A DNA stretch of 64,000 nucleotides from Paenibacillus sp. FSL R7-0345 (GCF_038595055.1 NZ_CP152002.1:5376501-5440500); one strand, 5' to 3'; shown: positions 8,283 through 16,446, counted from the stretch's first letter. The notes: generated from the letters alone by a model not told the origin. A program made the numbers and translations.

Positions 8283-9614
8283 TCAGTTTTCAGATCCTGT
8301 ACTTTTCTCCGGAGCAGCCGCCTTTTCCGCATCATGGCTGTCCCAGTACACATCGGCAATCGCATCGGCCAGCACATCCGCTGTCCGCTTCAGTTCCTCG
8401 GCACTATTGTCGATCCCGCCTACTTCAATCAGTACACTGTTGGGGGATAGAGACTGATTGTACTCCCCGTTATTCCCGTTCCCGGAGGATTTGCCCCAGA
8501 TGCCGCGCGAGAGGCCGGGGTAATTTTTCTCCAGCAGCTGATGAATCGAATTGGCGAAGGCTTCGTTTTGCTTCCAGTCTTTGTTGGCATGTCCAAGAAT
8601 GAAATACACCTGCGCGTAGCTCTTCCCGTCAATGACGGCGGTCGTTTTGCCATGCCGCTGTGAATCACGGTGGATGTCAATAAGTTCAGTCATTTCCTGG
8701 TTGGCTGCCATAGCCGCCTTGATGGTGATCCGGGAGTATTTATAGGAAAAGTTCCAGTTGTAATCCGGCACTTCCGTCGCATAGTCATCTTTTGCATGAA
8801 CAGTGCCGATTCCGCGCTGCTCCAGTCTGTCAGTGATATAAGAACCTACCAGCAGCACATTTTTCGACGGGGAAGCAGAGCTGGGATTGTCACTCTCTGC
8901 TCCAAGCAGCGGATTATATGCTTCCCGCGGATGGGAGTGGTAGACGAGTACTCTTTTAATAGAGGTATCCTCAGCTGCACCTTCTTCCCGGCCGGCTCCG
9001 CCGCTGTTGCCCTGCCCTGCGGAATTGCTCTTATCCGGCGCTGTTGTCGGCTGAGGCTGCACTGCAGGATCATCAGCAGGCTTGTCCGTATCCGGATTAG
9101 CCGCTGCACCCGAACCCGGATCTGCAGTTCCCGGATCATCACCGTCCCCGCCGGCCAGCTCATCCGTTCCCGGATGATAATCGGCAGGAGCTCCTGCAGT
9201 TCCTCCTGAGCCTTCACGAAGCAGGAAGGGATCGTCGGCTGCAAGTCCGGGAACCTCGCGGGACAGCAGGCTTTTAGGGTTACCGGGATCAACACTGGTC
9301 AGCATGCGGAACACAAATGAAGTTACTTTTGGCGCTGAGAAGGCTGACGGCTCTTCACCTTTCGGCAGATGCGGCACCTCCATGCCCAGCAGCTCCATAA
9401 AGAACCCGCTGGACAGGGAAGCCGCCAGACCCTTCATGGAAGGAACAGGTGATGAACTCAGCTTCGTTCCGGCCAGTCCGCCGGCGCCAAGCAGCATAAA
9501 AAAAACAAGTGAACCTCCGGCCAGCAGCAGCATCGTCTTCCCCAGCGACAGAACGTCCAGCAGTTTTCCCCGCAGCCTGCCTATATTCCATAGCTGAAAC
9601 CATTTTCTGTTCAT
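8283..9614 (-). CDS. spoIIP: stage II sporulation protein P (peptidoglycan amidase/endopeptidase)
   Basis: SpoIIP acts with SpoIID and SpoIIM to degrade septal peptidoglycan and drive engulfment. The 443-residue protein has an N-terminal membrane segment (about residues 28-50), a region with SGFFMELLGMEVPHL, a Gly/Asp/Pro-rich linker (about 135-210), and a C-terminal Zn-amidase-like domain: LVYHSHPREAYNP, LIDIHRDS and SVLIEVGGIDN supply the histidines and glutamate expected at the metal site. GGAGGA lies 11-12 bases before the ATG. It sits between gpr and the YqxA-like gene as in Bacillus, but gpr has its own terminator, so spoIIP is probably transcribed separately. Confidence 0.95.
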   Translation of the reverse strand: MNRKWFQLWNIGRLRGKLLDVLSLGKTMLLLAGGSLVFFMLLGAGGLAGTKLSSSPVPSMKGLAASLSSGFFMELLGMEVPHLPKGEEPSAFSAPKVTSFVFRMLTSVDPGNPKSLLSREVPGLAADDPFLLREGSGGTAGAPADYHPGTDELAGGDGDDPGTADPGSGAAANPDTDKPADDPAVQPQPTTAPDKSNSAGQGNSGGAGREEGAAEDTSIKRVLVYHSHPREAYNPLLGAESDNPSSASPSKNVLLVGSYITDRLEQRGIGTVHAKDDYATEVPDYNWNFSYKYSRITIKAAMAANQEMTELIDIHRDSQRHGKTTAVIDGKSYAQVYFILGHANKDWKQNEAFANSIHQLLEKNYPGLSRGIWGKSSGNGNNGEYNQSLSPNSVLIEVGGIDNSAEELKRTADVLADAIADVYWDSHDAEKAAAPEKSTGSEN

Positions 9615-9713
9615 TATTGTTATGTCCTCCTCCAGCCCTCTGTAATCTCTTATACTTCAAATCTATGAGCAGGGAAGGAGTAGTAGAACCAAGATAGAGA
9701 CAAATTAATAGAG

Positions 9714-9762
9714 CAAAAAAATCCGCATGAGCTCTGCCGTTGCGGGCTTTGCTCATACGGAT
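9714..9762 (-). terminator. intrinsic terminator of gpr
   Basis: Arms ATCCGCATGAGC and GCTCATACGGAT pair over 12 bp with one mismatch. The A-run at 9714-9720 becomes a U-run on the minus strand, just past the gpr stop. Confidence 0.85.
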
Positions 9763-9797
9763 TATCCGGTCTGCACCTCATTTTTATTTTAAAAAGG

Positions 9798-10808
9798 TCA
9801 ATGCGTATATGCGCCGACATTTCCCGGATCAACGGCATCATGCAGGGCGGCGTTCAGGCCGCTGGCTACTATGTTAGCAATTTCTTCAATAAACTCATCA
9901 ATTTCTTTCGGGGTCACAATCAGATCATGCCCGAGCGGCTCCAGTACCTCTTTTACCAGCTGCAGCCGTTCCTGCTCCGAAATATCGTCCAGCATCCCCA
10001 TAATCTCTTTGGTGTGCGCTCTGCCGTCTCTCATCTGGCCAAAATGGTTGCTCATCATCTCCAGTACGTTGTTGACGATGGTTGATGCATAGCATACCGT
10101 AGGCACACCAATGGCAATGCAGGGAACGCCCAGAATCTCCTTAGTCAGCCCGCGGCGTTTGTTGCCGATGCCTGAGCCGGGATGAATGCCGATATCGGCA
10201 ATCTGGATTGTTGTATTGATTCTTTCAAGTGACCGTGAGGCCAGGGCATCAATCGCAATGATCAAGTCCGGTCTGGTGCGGTCCACAATCCCCTGCACAA
10301 CCTCACTGGATTCAATTCCGGTAAGTCCCAGCACCCCCGGAGCAATCGCGCTGACATTGCGGTAACCCGGAGATACCTGGTCAGGTACAAGCTCATAAAA
10401 CTGCCGGGTAATCAGTGCGTTCTCCACTACCAGCGGCCCCAGAGAATCGGGCGTCACATTCCAGTTGCCTAGCCCGACAATCAGTACCGAGGAATCCTTA
10501 CTGATCCCAATCCGGCTTAGAAAATGCTCAAATTCCCGGGCAAACACCATCGACACCTTCTGCTGAAGACCGGTATCCCCGCTGCGCAGCGCCGGAACCT
10601 CGAGTGTGACATAATTTCCGAGCGCCCGGCCGATGGCCTGGGAGCCTGCTGCAGTGGCAACGCCAAGCCGCGTAACCTTTATTCCGTCTGCTTCCTCTAC
10701 TTCTTCGTTTACACCGGGGATTGGCGTTTTTTGCGGGCCCTGGGCAAGCTCCTTTGCTTCTACTGCCAGATCCGTGCGTACTGAATACAGCTGAAGATCC
10801 AGTTCCAT
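9798..10808 (-). CDS. gpr: germination protease GPR (spore protease)
   Basis: GPR degrades the DNA-protecting small acid-soluble spore proteins at germination. The 336-residue sequence carries the autoprocessing motif near its N-terminus, YSVRTD-LAVEA, where the zymogen is cut after Asp13 in a site resembling the SASP target. Later motifs VGLGNWNVTPDSLGP, RPDLIIAIDALASR and HPGSGIGNKRRG are family signatures. AGGAGG lies about 10 bases upstream of the ATG. It is followed by its own terminator and then spoIIP. Upstream is a 370-bp region holding a repeat cluster and the divergent rpsT promoter. Identification is secure. Confidence 0.97.
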   Translation of the reverse strand: MELDLQLYSVRTDLAVEAKELAQGPQKTPIPGVNEEVEEADGIKVTRLGVATAAGSQAIGRALGNYVTLEVPALRSGDTGLQQKVSMVFAREFEHFLSRIGISKDSSVLIVGLGNWNVTPDSLGPLVVENALITRQFYELVPDQVSPGYRNVSAIAPGVLGLTGIESSEVVQGIVDRTRPDLIIAIDALASRSLERINTTIQIADIGIHPGSGIGNKRRGLTKEILGVPCIAIGVPTVCYASTIVNNVLEMMSNHFGQMRDGRAHTKEIMGMLDDISEQERLQLVKEVLEPLGHDLIVTPKEIDEFIEEIANIVASGLNAALHDAVDPGNVGAYTH

Positions 10809-10826
10809 CCTAGTTTAGCCTCCTAA

Positions 10827-10920
10827 AAGTTTTGTGAGCGTACACTTCCTTGGGCTTCTTCGTACAAAACTCGCTTCGGAAGCATATGCTTAAGTTTTGT
10901 GAGCATTCGCATAAGTTTTA
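10827..10920. repeat. cluster of short direct and inverted repeats between gpr and rpsT
   Basis: The 13-mer AAGTTTTGTGAGC occurs at 10827-10839 and 10892-10904. The inverted arm ACAAAACT is at 10864-10871, and a perfect 12-bp palindrome AAGCATATGCTT at 10880-10891. This could be an interspersed intergenic repeat or a binding array. The rest of the gap (about 10920-11090) shows nothing convincing. Confidence 0.5.
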
Positions 10921-11093
10921 GCATCTTTGTGTCGGTAGTGTGCGAGAGAAGGGCGGTGTTTATGCAGACAGGAACGGATAAATCGCGCAGCCGGGCAAAG
11001 TTCAGGCCTCTGTCTGCCGCAAATCAAGCCGCTGGTCCTCTCGTCCGGCAGATTTACAGGTCGGACTGGGCGGTTTTTCAAACGCTTTTAGTG

Positions 11094-11122
11094 TTGCATT
11101 TTGCCCCCCTTCATGCTAAGAT
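11094..11122 (+). promoter_or_regulatory. sigma-A promoter of rpsT
   Basis: TTGCAT (11094-11099) and TAAGAT (11117-11122) are separated by 17 bases. The site is 55 bases upstream of the rpsT start codon. Confidence 0.65.
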
Positions 11123-11177
11123 ATTTTAAGTTGTGAATCATTTGATGATTTCGAATGTCTTTCAGGAGGTGAATGCA

Positions 11178-11450
11178 ATGCCAAATATCAAATCCGCGGT
11201 TAAACGCGTCAAGACGATCGAGAAACGTCGTGCTCTGAACGCTTCCCAGAAATCCGCGCTTCGTACAGCTGTGAAAACTGCTGATGTAGCACTGGTTGGA
11301 ACGGAAGTTGAAACTGCTCAAGCTGCTTTCCAAGCTGCTTCCAAAAAGCTGGACAAGGCCGTAACTAAAGGTCTGGTTCATAAAAATGCGGCTGCCCGCA
11401 AAAAATCCCGCTTGGCGAAGAAATTGAACGCTCTTAAGGCTCAAGCCTAA
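11178..11450 (+). CDS. rpsT: 30S ribosomal protein S20
   Basis: S20 is a small basic primary-binding protein of the 30S subunit. The 90-residue product, [21 protein letters not shown] through KLNALKAQA, has the typical three-helix, Lys/Arg/Ala-rich composition. A longer ORF begins at 11133, but the ATG at 11178 follows a perfect AGGAGGTGA (11164-11172) and matches the family start. The gene is on the opposite strand to gpr and holA, as in Bacillus. It has a promoter upstream and a strong terminator downstream. Confidence 0.98.
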   Translation: MPNIKSAVKRVKTIEKRRALNASQKSALRTAVKTADVALVGTEVETAQAAFQAASKKLDKAVTKGLVHKNAAARKKSRLAKKLNALKAQA

Positions 11451-11480
11451 TTAGCGACTTTCATAGTGAGCACTATAAGA

Positions 11481-11516
11481 ACCTGACCGCTATGCTGCAT
11501 ACGGTTAGGTTTTTTT
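11481..11516 (+). terminator. intrinsic terminator of rpsT
   Basis: The stem ACCTGACCG...CGGTTAGGT, with an inner TATG/CATA, is followed by seven T residues, 30 bases after the rpsT stop. Confidence 0.92.
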
Positions 11517-11541
11517 GTGACCTGTATTCGCCCTGAAAAAG

Positions 11542-11588
11542 AAAGAGCCTGGCTTTTACGTTACTTCAGCGTAAAAGCCAGGCTCTTT
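11542..11588. terminator. terminator of holA (perfect 19-bp stem)
   Basis: The arms at 11542-11560 and 11570-11588 are perfect complements (AAAGAGCCTGGC... / ...GCCAGGCTCTTT) with a 9-base loop. It lies just after the holA stop on the minus strand and close behind the rpsT terminator, so it can separate the two convergent transcripts. Confidence 0.88.
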
Positions 11589-11621
11589 TGTTGTCCTGAA
11601 GGACTGGCAGCTCCCATGATC

Positions 11622-12641
11622 CTAAGCGCCGAGCCGCAGCATAAACATTTCCAGACCAAGCACCTTGTCGATGGCTCCAGTCTTCATCTGGTAATCCAGG
11701 TCAGCCAGACCGCTCAGGATCATACGCAGCCGCCGGCTGTCGAACCGCTTGGCCTGCTCTCCGGCCAGCTTGACGGCATAAGGGTGCACACCGATCTGGG
11801 AGGCGATCTGAGCCTGAGAGTAGCTGAGGGCAGACAGATCCTTCACCTGAAGGATAATTCTGAACTGCCGGGCAATCAGCGCGGCAATTTTGATCGGCTC
11901 CTCGCGCTGCTTCAACAGCTCGTAGAGCGTCCCCAGCGCCTTATCCAGACGCAGATTGGCAATGTCCTCTACCAGCGTGAACACATTCTGCTCTGTGCCG
12001 CGGTGCACTAGACTTTCTACCGCAGCAGCATCAACCGTCCCGCCGGCTCCGGCGAACAGGGACAGCTTGTCCATCTCTGCAGACAAGCCCTGCAGACCGG
12101 TACCGGCACTCTCTACCAGCGCCTCGGCAGTTCCCGGCGCCACATTACAGCCGCGGTCCTTAAAGCCCTTCTCTACCCAGCGCAGCAGCTCTTCTGCACC
12201 GAGCGGATTAAAAGCCAGCACCGTTCCGGCGGCTTTGGCCGCCTTGACGATCTTTTTGCGTTCATCCAGCTTGTCATTATTGACAAGAAACACAATAACG
12301 CTAAAATCAGCAGGAGACTGCATGTAGTCACTCAACAGCTCAACGCGGTGCTCAATCTTGGCGCTCTCTTTGCCCGCTGTAAACAGCGATGCATCCCTCA
12401 CCAGCAGCAGTTTGCGCTCTACCATAAATGGAACCGTCTCCGCTTCCTCCACTACCGCCTGAACAGGCGTGTCTGACAGATCGAAGGGAATTACTGCAAA
12501 GTCACGGTCCTCTTTGGCGATCAGGTGATCCTCCAGGAAGGCCGCAAATTCATTCATCCGGAATTTTTCACTGCCGTACAGCACATAGAGCGGTGAAATT
12601 TTTCCTTGTCTGATGTCCTTGGCCGCCGTTTTGGCATCCAT
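11622..12641 (-). CDS. holA: DNA polymerase III subunit delta
   Basis: Delta opens the sliding clamp within the clamp-loader complex. The 339-residue protein begins with the family N-terminus (MDAKTAAKDIRQGKISPLYVLYGSEKFRMNEF shortened here as KISPLYVLYGSEKF), an ATPase-like fold without a working Walker A motif. A lid domain and a C-terminal helical collar follow (LARQFRIILQVKDLS, GVHPYAVKLAGEQAKRF, LADLDYQMKTG). This corresponds to B. subtilis YqeN. AAAAGGAAG lies upstream of the ATG. It faces rpsT, as in Bacillus; the usual upstream neighbour comEC lies 13 kb away because of inserted genes. Confidence 0.95.
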   Translation of the reverse strand: MDAKTAAKDIRQGKISPLYVLYGSEKFRMNEFAAFLEDHLIAKEDRDFAVIPFDLSDTPVQAVVEEAETVPFMVERKLLLVRDASLFTAGKESAKIEHRVELLSDYMQSPADFSVIVFLVNNDKLDERKKIVKAAKAAGTVLAFNPLGAEELLRWVEKGFKDRGCNVAPGTAEALVESAGTGLQGLSAEMDKLSLFAGAGGTVDAAAVESLVHRGTEQNVFTLVEDIANLRLDKALGTLYELLKQREEPIKIAALIARQFRIILQVKDLSALSYSQAQIASQIGVHPYAVKLAGEQAKRFDSRRLRMILSGLADLDYQMKTGAIDKVLGLEMFMLRLGA

Positions 12642-13026
12642 CCTGCCACTTCCTTTTCCATATCATTTCGGTAAAATCATCTAACGCATACGTGTTTATA
12701 GTTTAACAGAAAACCGGCTGTATAGGCGATAATGCCAATAAATGCTGAGGTTAATATAGATCGAAGTCACGGTTTGCTATTCCGATCCAAAATTACTGCT
12801 GCGAAACTCCGGGGCCAGGGTCCAGTGTGAACATCAAAAACGGAGCAACCTCGGCAGCCAGGGCCAAAGTTGCTCCGTTTCAGCGGCGCATCTATATAAA
12901 CGGCAGAAGCAAAGGCTCTAGAAACCCCGCCTCCACCGGTCATACCGATGGAACTCGCAAATCGTGTAATTCCTGTCCTCTCACCATAGCATATTCAGAG
13001 TATCCCCAAAACGTTCCACCCAATAT
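12642..13026. other. intergenic region between anti-sigma gene and holA
   Basis: This 385-bp stretch holds the holA leader at its left end and the hairpin at 12838-12880. I found no small gene with a credible start here; the Bacillus yqzM gene expected near holA is not seen. The remainder shows no recognisable feature. Confidence 0.6.
12838..12880. terminator. hairpin, probable bidirectional terminator
   Basis: AAACGGAGCAAC and GTTGCTCCGTTT form a perfect 12-bp stem with a 19-base loop, flanked by A and T residues. It lies about 150 bases past the anti-sigma gene stop and is the likely end of the sigma/anti-sigma transcript. Confidence 0.75.
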
Positions 13027-14274
13027 TTATTTATTGGCCGGCGCCGGGCTTACCGGTACCGGGGTTGCAGTTGCCGCACTGCCCGGAGATGCAGAGGGCG
13101 CCGGAGTTGCCTGACTGGCAGGCGCTGAATATACCTTTGTAACTTCAGTACCTTCCTGTACAGTTACATAAGTGAACTGCAGGCTGTCCGCCGACCAGGT
13201 ACCGGAAACCCACGTTCCTTCCAGCGGAAGCGCGGTTACTACTGTCCGTTCTGCCTGCTGTCCTTCTGACGGAAGACTGTAAATGACCAGCTGCTGTCCG
13301 GCAAGCTCGGCGGCATAACGCCCGTCCGGAGAGCTCCATGGCCCTTGATCCGATACAAGGGCCGGCAGCAGTCCCATAACACCAGCCTCTTGAGCAGCTG
13401 GAGACTGCTGCGGAGCCTGGCCCTGCGTGTCTGCCGCATCAGCAGGCAGATCTGCAGCATTGCCGCTGAATGCTTGAGCGTCCGGCACACGGCTGGTATT
13501 GCCTCTTCCGGCTCTGGCATCCTCTCTCGGAGCCGGAGTCGCCGCTTGTGCGCTGCGTGTAGCCGGCGTGTTCCGTTTAGCTGAAGCGGAATCAGTAGCT
13601 GCAGGAGCCCCTGCGCCGGATTCCGCAGTCGGCACAGCTTCTACCGCAGCCGGAGCAGCAGTATCTGCCGCAGCACCGCTGTTCGCTGCATCTGCACCTT
13701 CAGAAGGCTGGATCTCCATCTGATAGGTTGACATATTGCCGGCCTCATCTCCGGTTGCAGCCGTATCCGCATTTTCCGTGGCCATCTTGCTCAGCGGTTC
13801 GCTGCTTGAAGCTGTATCAGCCGCCTGGTTCAGCGACATTTCTACATCTGCCGACGGCAGGCTGTCCGGCATATTAAACACTGCGAACAGCAATATAATT
13901 GCCGCTGCAACTGCACCTATGCCTGTCCGCGTTGCCATGGAAGCTGCTCTGGACGTATTTTTTTCAGGTTTGGCGTGAGTGCTTTTACGTGTCATCGGAA
14001 CAACCTTGCCGTCTGCCTCCGGGACTTCTGCACTTGTTCCTTGAATACCGGAGTCGATCTGCTCAAGCCGGGGCAGAATCGAGTCCACCAGACTAAAAGG
14101 AGGTTTAACATCCGGCAGCTGCTCCAATTGCTCGGAGAGCATTGTCAGCCGGTCAAAGACTTCCGCGCAGGAAGGACAATTGTCGATATGGCGGTACATT
14201 TCCACAGCCTCTTCGGGGCTGAGATCATGATCCAAATAGCGGTGCATCCATTCTGTCACCTCCGTACACTTCAT
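13027..14274 (-). CDS. zinc-finger anti-sigma factor, RsiW-like N-terminus
   Basis: A membrane anti-sigma factor for the ECF sigma encoded just upstream. The N-terminal zinc anti-sigma domain has C3 and H29-x3-C33-x2-C36 (HIDNCPSC). One membrane segment follows at about residues 114-134 (GIGAVAAAIILLFAVFNM), then a long extracytoplasmic part very rich in Ala, Pro, Thr and Ser, and a more ordered C-terminal domain with DGRYAAELAGQQLVIYSLP. At 415 residues it is about twice the length of RsiW. Its ATG overlaps the sigma stop codon (ATGA at 14271-14274), so translation is coupled. Release would probably need regulated proteolysis, inferred from family behaviour. Confidence 0.88.
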   Translation of the reverse strand: MKCTEVTEWMHRYLDHDLSPEEAVEMYRHIDNCPSCAEVFDRLTMLSEQLEQLPDVKPPFSLVDSILPRLEQIDSGIQGTSAEVPEADGKVVPMTRKSTHAKPEKNTSRAASMATRTGIGAVAAAIILLFAVFNMPDSLPSADVEMSLNQAADTASSSEPLSKMATENADTAATGDEAGNMSTYQMEIQPSEGADAANSGAAADTAAPAAVEAVPTAESGAGAPAATDSASAKRNTPATRSAQAATPAPREDARAGRGNTSRVPDAQAFSGNAADLPADAADTQGQAPQQSPAAQEAGVMGLLPALVSDQGPWSSPDGRYAAELAGQQLVIYSLPSEGQQAERTVVTALPLEGTWVSGTWSADSLQFTYVTVQEGTEVTKVYSAPASQATPAPSASPGSAATATPVPVSPAPANK

Positions 14275-14822
14275 CCTGATACACCACCTTTCTGATACTC
14301 CTGAAGTCTATTTTGCAGCTGCTGCCTGGCCCGGAACAGGTAAGATTTCACCGTGTTAAGCGGCAGGTCGAGACAGTCTGCAATCTCGTTGTAAGAAAAA
14401 TCCTGCAAATACCTTAGTACAATCACCGTCCGGTGATGCTCAGGAAGCTGGTCGATAGCCTCACGGATATCCTCCGCCAGATAACCTGACATTACCTCGC
14501 GCTCTACATTATGTTTGTTATCCTGGAACACCATTTCGTGCTCATCGATAGACACAGTAGGCTTCGTTCTTCTGAATTTGTCAATACAGATGTTGGTCAC
14601 GATCCGCTGAACCCATGTTTTGAACTGGGCCTTCTCCTCGTAGGAACCAATTTTGGTATACACTCTGATGAGCGCTTCCTGCGATGCATCCAGAGCGTCC
14701 TGTTCATTATGCAAAATGTAGAAGGCCGTCTTATATACATGTCCTTCAATTTCCCGCAATAGGGTGATTAGAGCGTCGCGATCGCCCGCTTGAGCGGCTC
14801 TGATGAGTCCCTGCTCCACCAC
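14271..14822 (-). CDS. ECF sigma factor, SigW-like
   Basis: An extracytoplasmic-function sigma factor of 183 residues. Region 2 includes AFYILHNEQDALDASQEALIRVYTKI with the core-binding and -10 recognition helices. Region 4 is LPEHHRTVIVLRYLQDFSYNEIADCLDLPLNTVKSYLFRARQQL with the -35 helix-turn-helix. Region 3 is absent, as expected. Translation starts at a GTG at 14822 with GAGGGGGAA upstream. The stop overlaps the start of the anti-sigma gene. A candidate ECF-type promoter with an AAC and CGT signature lies upstream, suggesting autoregulation. Which stress it senses cannot be told. Confidence 0.92.
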   Translation of the reverse strand: MVEQGLIRAAQAGDRDALITLLREIEGHVYKTAFYILHNEQDALDASQEALIRVYTKIGSYEEKAQFKTWVQRIVTNICIDKFRRTKPTVSIDEHEMVFQDNKHNVEREVMSGYLAEDIREAIDQLPEHHRTVIVLRYLQDFSYNEIADCLDLPLNTVKSYLFRARQQLQNRLQEYQKGGVSG

Positions 14823-14852
14823 GAAGGTTCCCCCTCTCTATGCAATCTTACT

Positions 14853-14879
14853 GACGCGCAAGACTGCGGATTTGTTGCA
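14853..14879 (-). promoter_or_regulatory. candidate autoregulatory ECF promoter
   Basis: On the minus strand TGCAAC (14874-14879) is followed after 17 bases by CGTC (14853-14856). This resembles the GAAAC/CGT pattern of SigW-type promoters, with the -35 element imperfect. It lies 31 bases upstream of the sigma start codon. Confidence 0.45.
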
Positions 14880-15055
14880 AGCCTGTAATCAATATTTTAA
14901 TAATGCCAAACTTTACATAATACGTCTTGGACCGCCACCGGTTCCGCTCCGGCGCACGGCCGTAAACCGCCCATAATCCTTACTAAGCATACAAGGGAAG
15001 CGCATAATCTTCAAATACTCTTTTTACAGAAGTTTATGACAAAAATGAAATCAAA

Positions 15056-15094
15056 CAGGCTGCCCGTCAGGTAAGATTACCCGGAGACAGCCTG
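15056..15094 (-). terminator. probable terminator of the 79-aa gene
   Basis: CAGGCTG (15056-15062) pairs with CAGCCTG (15088-15094), with an inner GGTAA/TTACC stem. The minus-strand sequence beyond it is T-rich. It lies next to the stop at 15097. Confidence 0.6.
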
Positions 15095-15096
15095 GA

Positions 15097-15336
15097 TTAC
15101 TTAAACATTATAGTAGCGCATAGCATCAGCACAGCATAGTTGTCCTTGCCGTCATCATCCACTATATATATTTCGCCCTGTTCAAAAAGCTGCGGATGGT
15201 TATAATTCCTGTGCAGTGCATACAGCTTGCCGGCAGTTACTTTACAGCCTTTGGCGGGTGAAATAATCTGCACATACTCCGCTTCTTCTTCATTTAAAGT
15301 CCGGTATAGCGTTCTGTAATTGTCATTCCCGGGCAT
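15097..15336 (-). CDS. hypothetical protein, 79 aa
   Basis: Not recognised. A small soluble protein beginning MPGNDNYRTLYRTLNEEEAEY, with many aromatic and acidic residues, two cysteines, and no signal peptide or membrane segment. The longest ORF starts at 15351, but the GGAGGA that serves as ribosome binding site lies inside that extension, eight bases before the ATG at 15336, so the shorter form is chosen. It is followed by a hairpin and stands alone between the ECF sigma gene and eda, all on the minus strand. Pattern of hydrophobic residues suggests a small beta-rich domain; no function is proposed. Confidence 0.7.
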   Translation of the reverse strand: MPGNDNYRTLYRTLNEEEAEYVQIISPAKGCKVTAGKLYALHRNYNHPQLFEQGEIYIVDDDGKDNYAVLMLCATIMFK

Positions 15337-15481
15337 GACGGCTTCCTCCATCTTCAGGGGGCATACTCCTGAGCGTCAGCAGACTGGCAGCTGCTTTTTC
15401 TGTAAGTATTGCCCTGAAGCCGGGGAACCATCACAAATTCCATTTAGATGTAGGAAAGACATTAAACAACCCCAAAAGCAT

Positions 15482-15518
15482 AAAAAAACTGCCCTGCCAT
15501 ATAAAACAGCGGGACAGT
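15482..15518 (-). terminator. intrinsic terminator of eda
   Basis: ACTGCCCTGC and GCGGGACAGT pair with one mismatch and one wobble. The A-run at 15482-15488 gives a U-run on the minus strand after the hairpin. Confidence 0.75.
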
Positions 15519-15533
15519 TCAAGTTATCAGCTG

Positions 15534-16175
15534 TTACAGGCCTTTAACCTCTTTGTATTTAGCCACATACTGTGCAGCAAGTTCCGTAATCTGGTCGTAA
15601 CGGCCTTCCTTGGCCGGAGCAGTCAGGTTGCCGCCGATACCGACAGCGATACAGCCGTTTGCGATCCATTTTTCCATATTGTTCAGATCCACTCCGCCTG
15701 TAGGCATGATGTTAACATGCGGCATCGGTCCTTTAACGGCCTTCACATAATCCGGTCCGAAAGCACTGCCCGGGAACAGCTTCAGCACATCCACGCCCAG
15801 CTTCAGCGCTTCCTTCATTTCATTCAGCGTCATGCAGCCAGGCATATAAGGAATGCCGTAAAGATTACACATCTTGGCGGTCTCTTCTTCAAAAGAAGGG
15901 CTGACCACGAATTCAGATCCGGCCAGAATAGCGATTCTTGCAGTCAGTGGGTCAAGCACAGTACCTGCACCGATAACGGCACGGCTGCCGTATTCAGCTA
16001 CCAGGCGTTTGATCGCCACATCCGCATCCGGAGTTGTAAATGTAACTTCAATATTGGTCAGCCCGCCCTCGATACAGGCAGCCGACATTTTGAATGCATC
16101 ATCAGCGTTGTCAGCACGGATAACCGCTACTACACCGACAGAGGTAAGGTTTTGCAATACTTTTATTTTCTTCAT
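15534..16175 (-). CDS. eda: KDPG/KHG aldolase (2-keto-3-deoxy-6-phosphogluconate aldolase)
   Basis: Splits 2-keto-3-deoxy-6-phosphogluconate into pyruvate and glyceraldehyde 3-phosphate, the last step of hexuronate and Entner-Doudoroff catabolism. The TIM-barrel motifs are present: NIEVTFTTPDA with the catalytic glutamate, GAGTVLDP, the Schiff-base lysine in DVLKLFPGSAFGPDY, and IMPTGGV for phosphate. The longest ORF starts at 16193, but AGAGGAAG lies within that stretch; the ATG at 16175 has the best spacing, with the adjacent ATG at 16178 also possible. It diverges from kdgK, its pathway partner, and a KdgR-like regulator follows kdgK. Confidence 0.95.
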   Translation of the reverse strand: MKKIKVLQNLTSVGVVAVIRADNADDAFKMSAACIEGGLTNIEVTFTTPDADVAIKRLVAEYGSRAVIGAGTVLDPLTARIAILAGSEFVVSPSFEEETAKMCNLYGIPYMPGCMTLNEMKEALKLGVDVLKLFPGSAFGPDYVKAVKGPMPHVNIMPTGGVDLNNMEKWIANGCIAVGIGGNLTAPAKEGRYDQITELAAQYVAKYKEVKGL

Positions 16176-16240
16176 CATTAAACTTCCTCTCATAATTAAC
16201 GTAGTATAAACTCTAGTTACAAAACAAAGAATATTTATTT

Positions 16241-16258
16241 AGATAAACTATTTTATCT
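16241..16258. promoter_or_regulatory. 18-bp inverted repeat between eda and kdgK (operator candidate)
   Basis: AGATAAA, four bases, TTTATCT: a perfect inverted repeat 66 bases upstream of the eda start. It is a plausible site for the KdgR-like LacI protein encoded nearby, but this is inference from position only. Confidence 0.45.
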
Positions 16259-16340
16259 CATTTACTAACAAGCTTGTGAAACCTTCTATGGAAATAGTAA
16301 TAATAATCGTGCTAACAGTCAATACGTTTTTTATCAAAAA

Positions 16341-16372
16341 CCGAAAACCCCACTTTAATCGGCCGAAAACCC
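16341..16372. repeat. 10-bp direct repeats in the kdg control region
   Basis: CCGAAAACCC occurs at 16341-16350 and 16363-16372, spaced 22 bp, about two helical turns, so both copies face the same side of the DNA. The second copy overlaps an AAAACC/GGTTTT inverted repeat (16367-16391). It lies about 75 bp upstream of the kdgK promoter candidate. Confidence 0.45.
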
Positions 16373-16446
16373 TTTATAAATCAAGGTTTTTTACTCCTTC
16401 ACATTTCTTTACCGAAATTTCATGCGGCAGAATGAGCGTTGCCTTA

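Noticed and set aside
10890-11129. Small ORFs on both strands between gpr and rpsT
   Set aside because: No start signals, no sensible composition, and they overlap the rpsT promoter and the repeat cluster.
12827-13114. 95-codon plus-strand ORF
   Set aside because: It spans the terminator at 12838-12880 and the end of the anti-sigma gene, and has no ribosome binding site.
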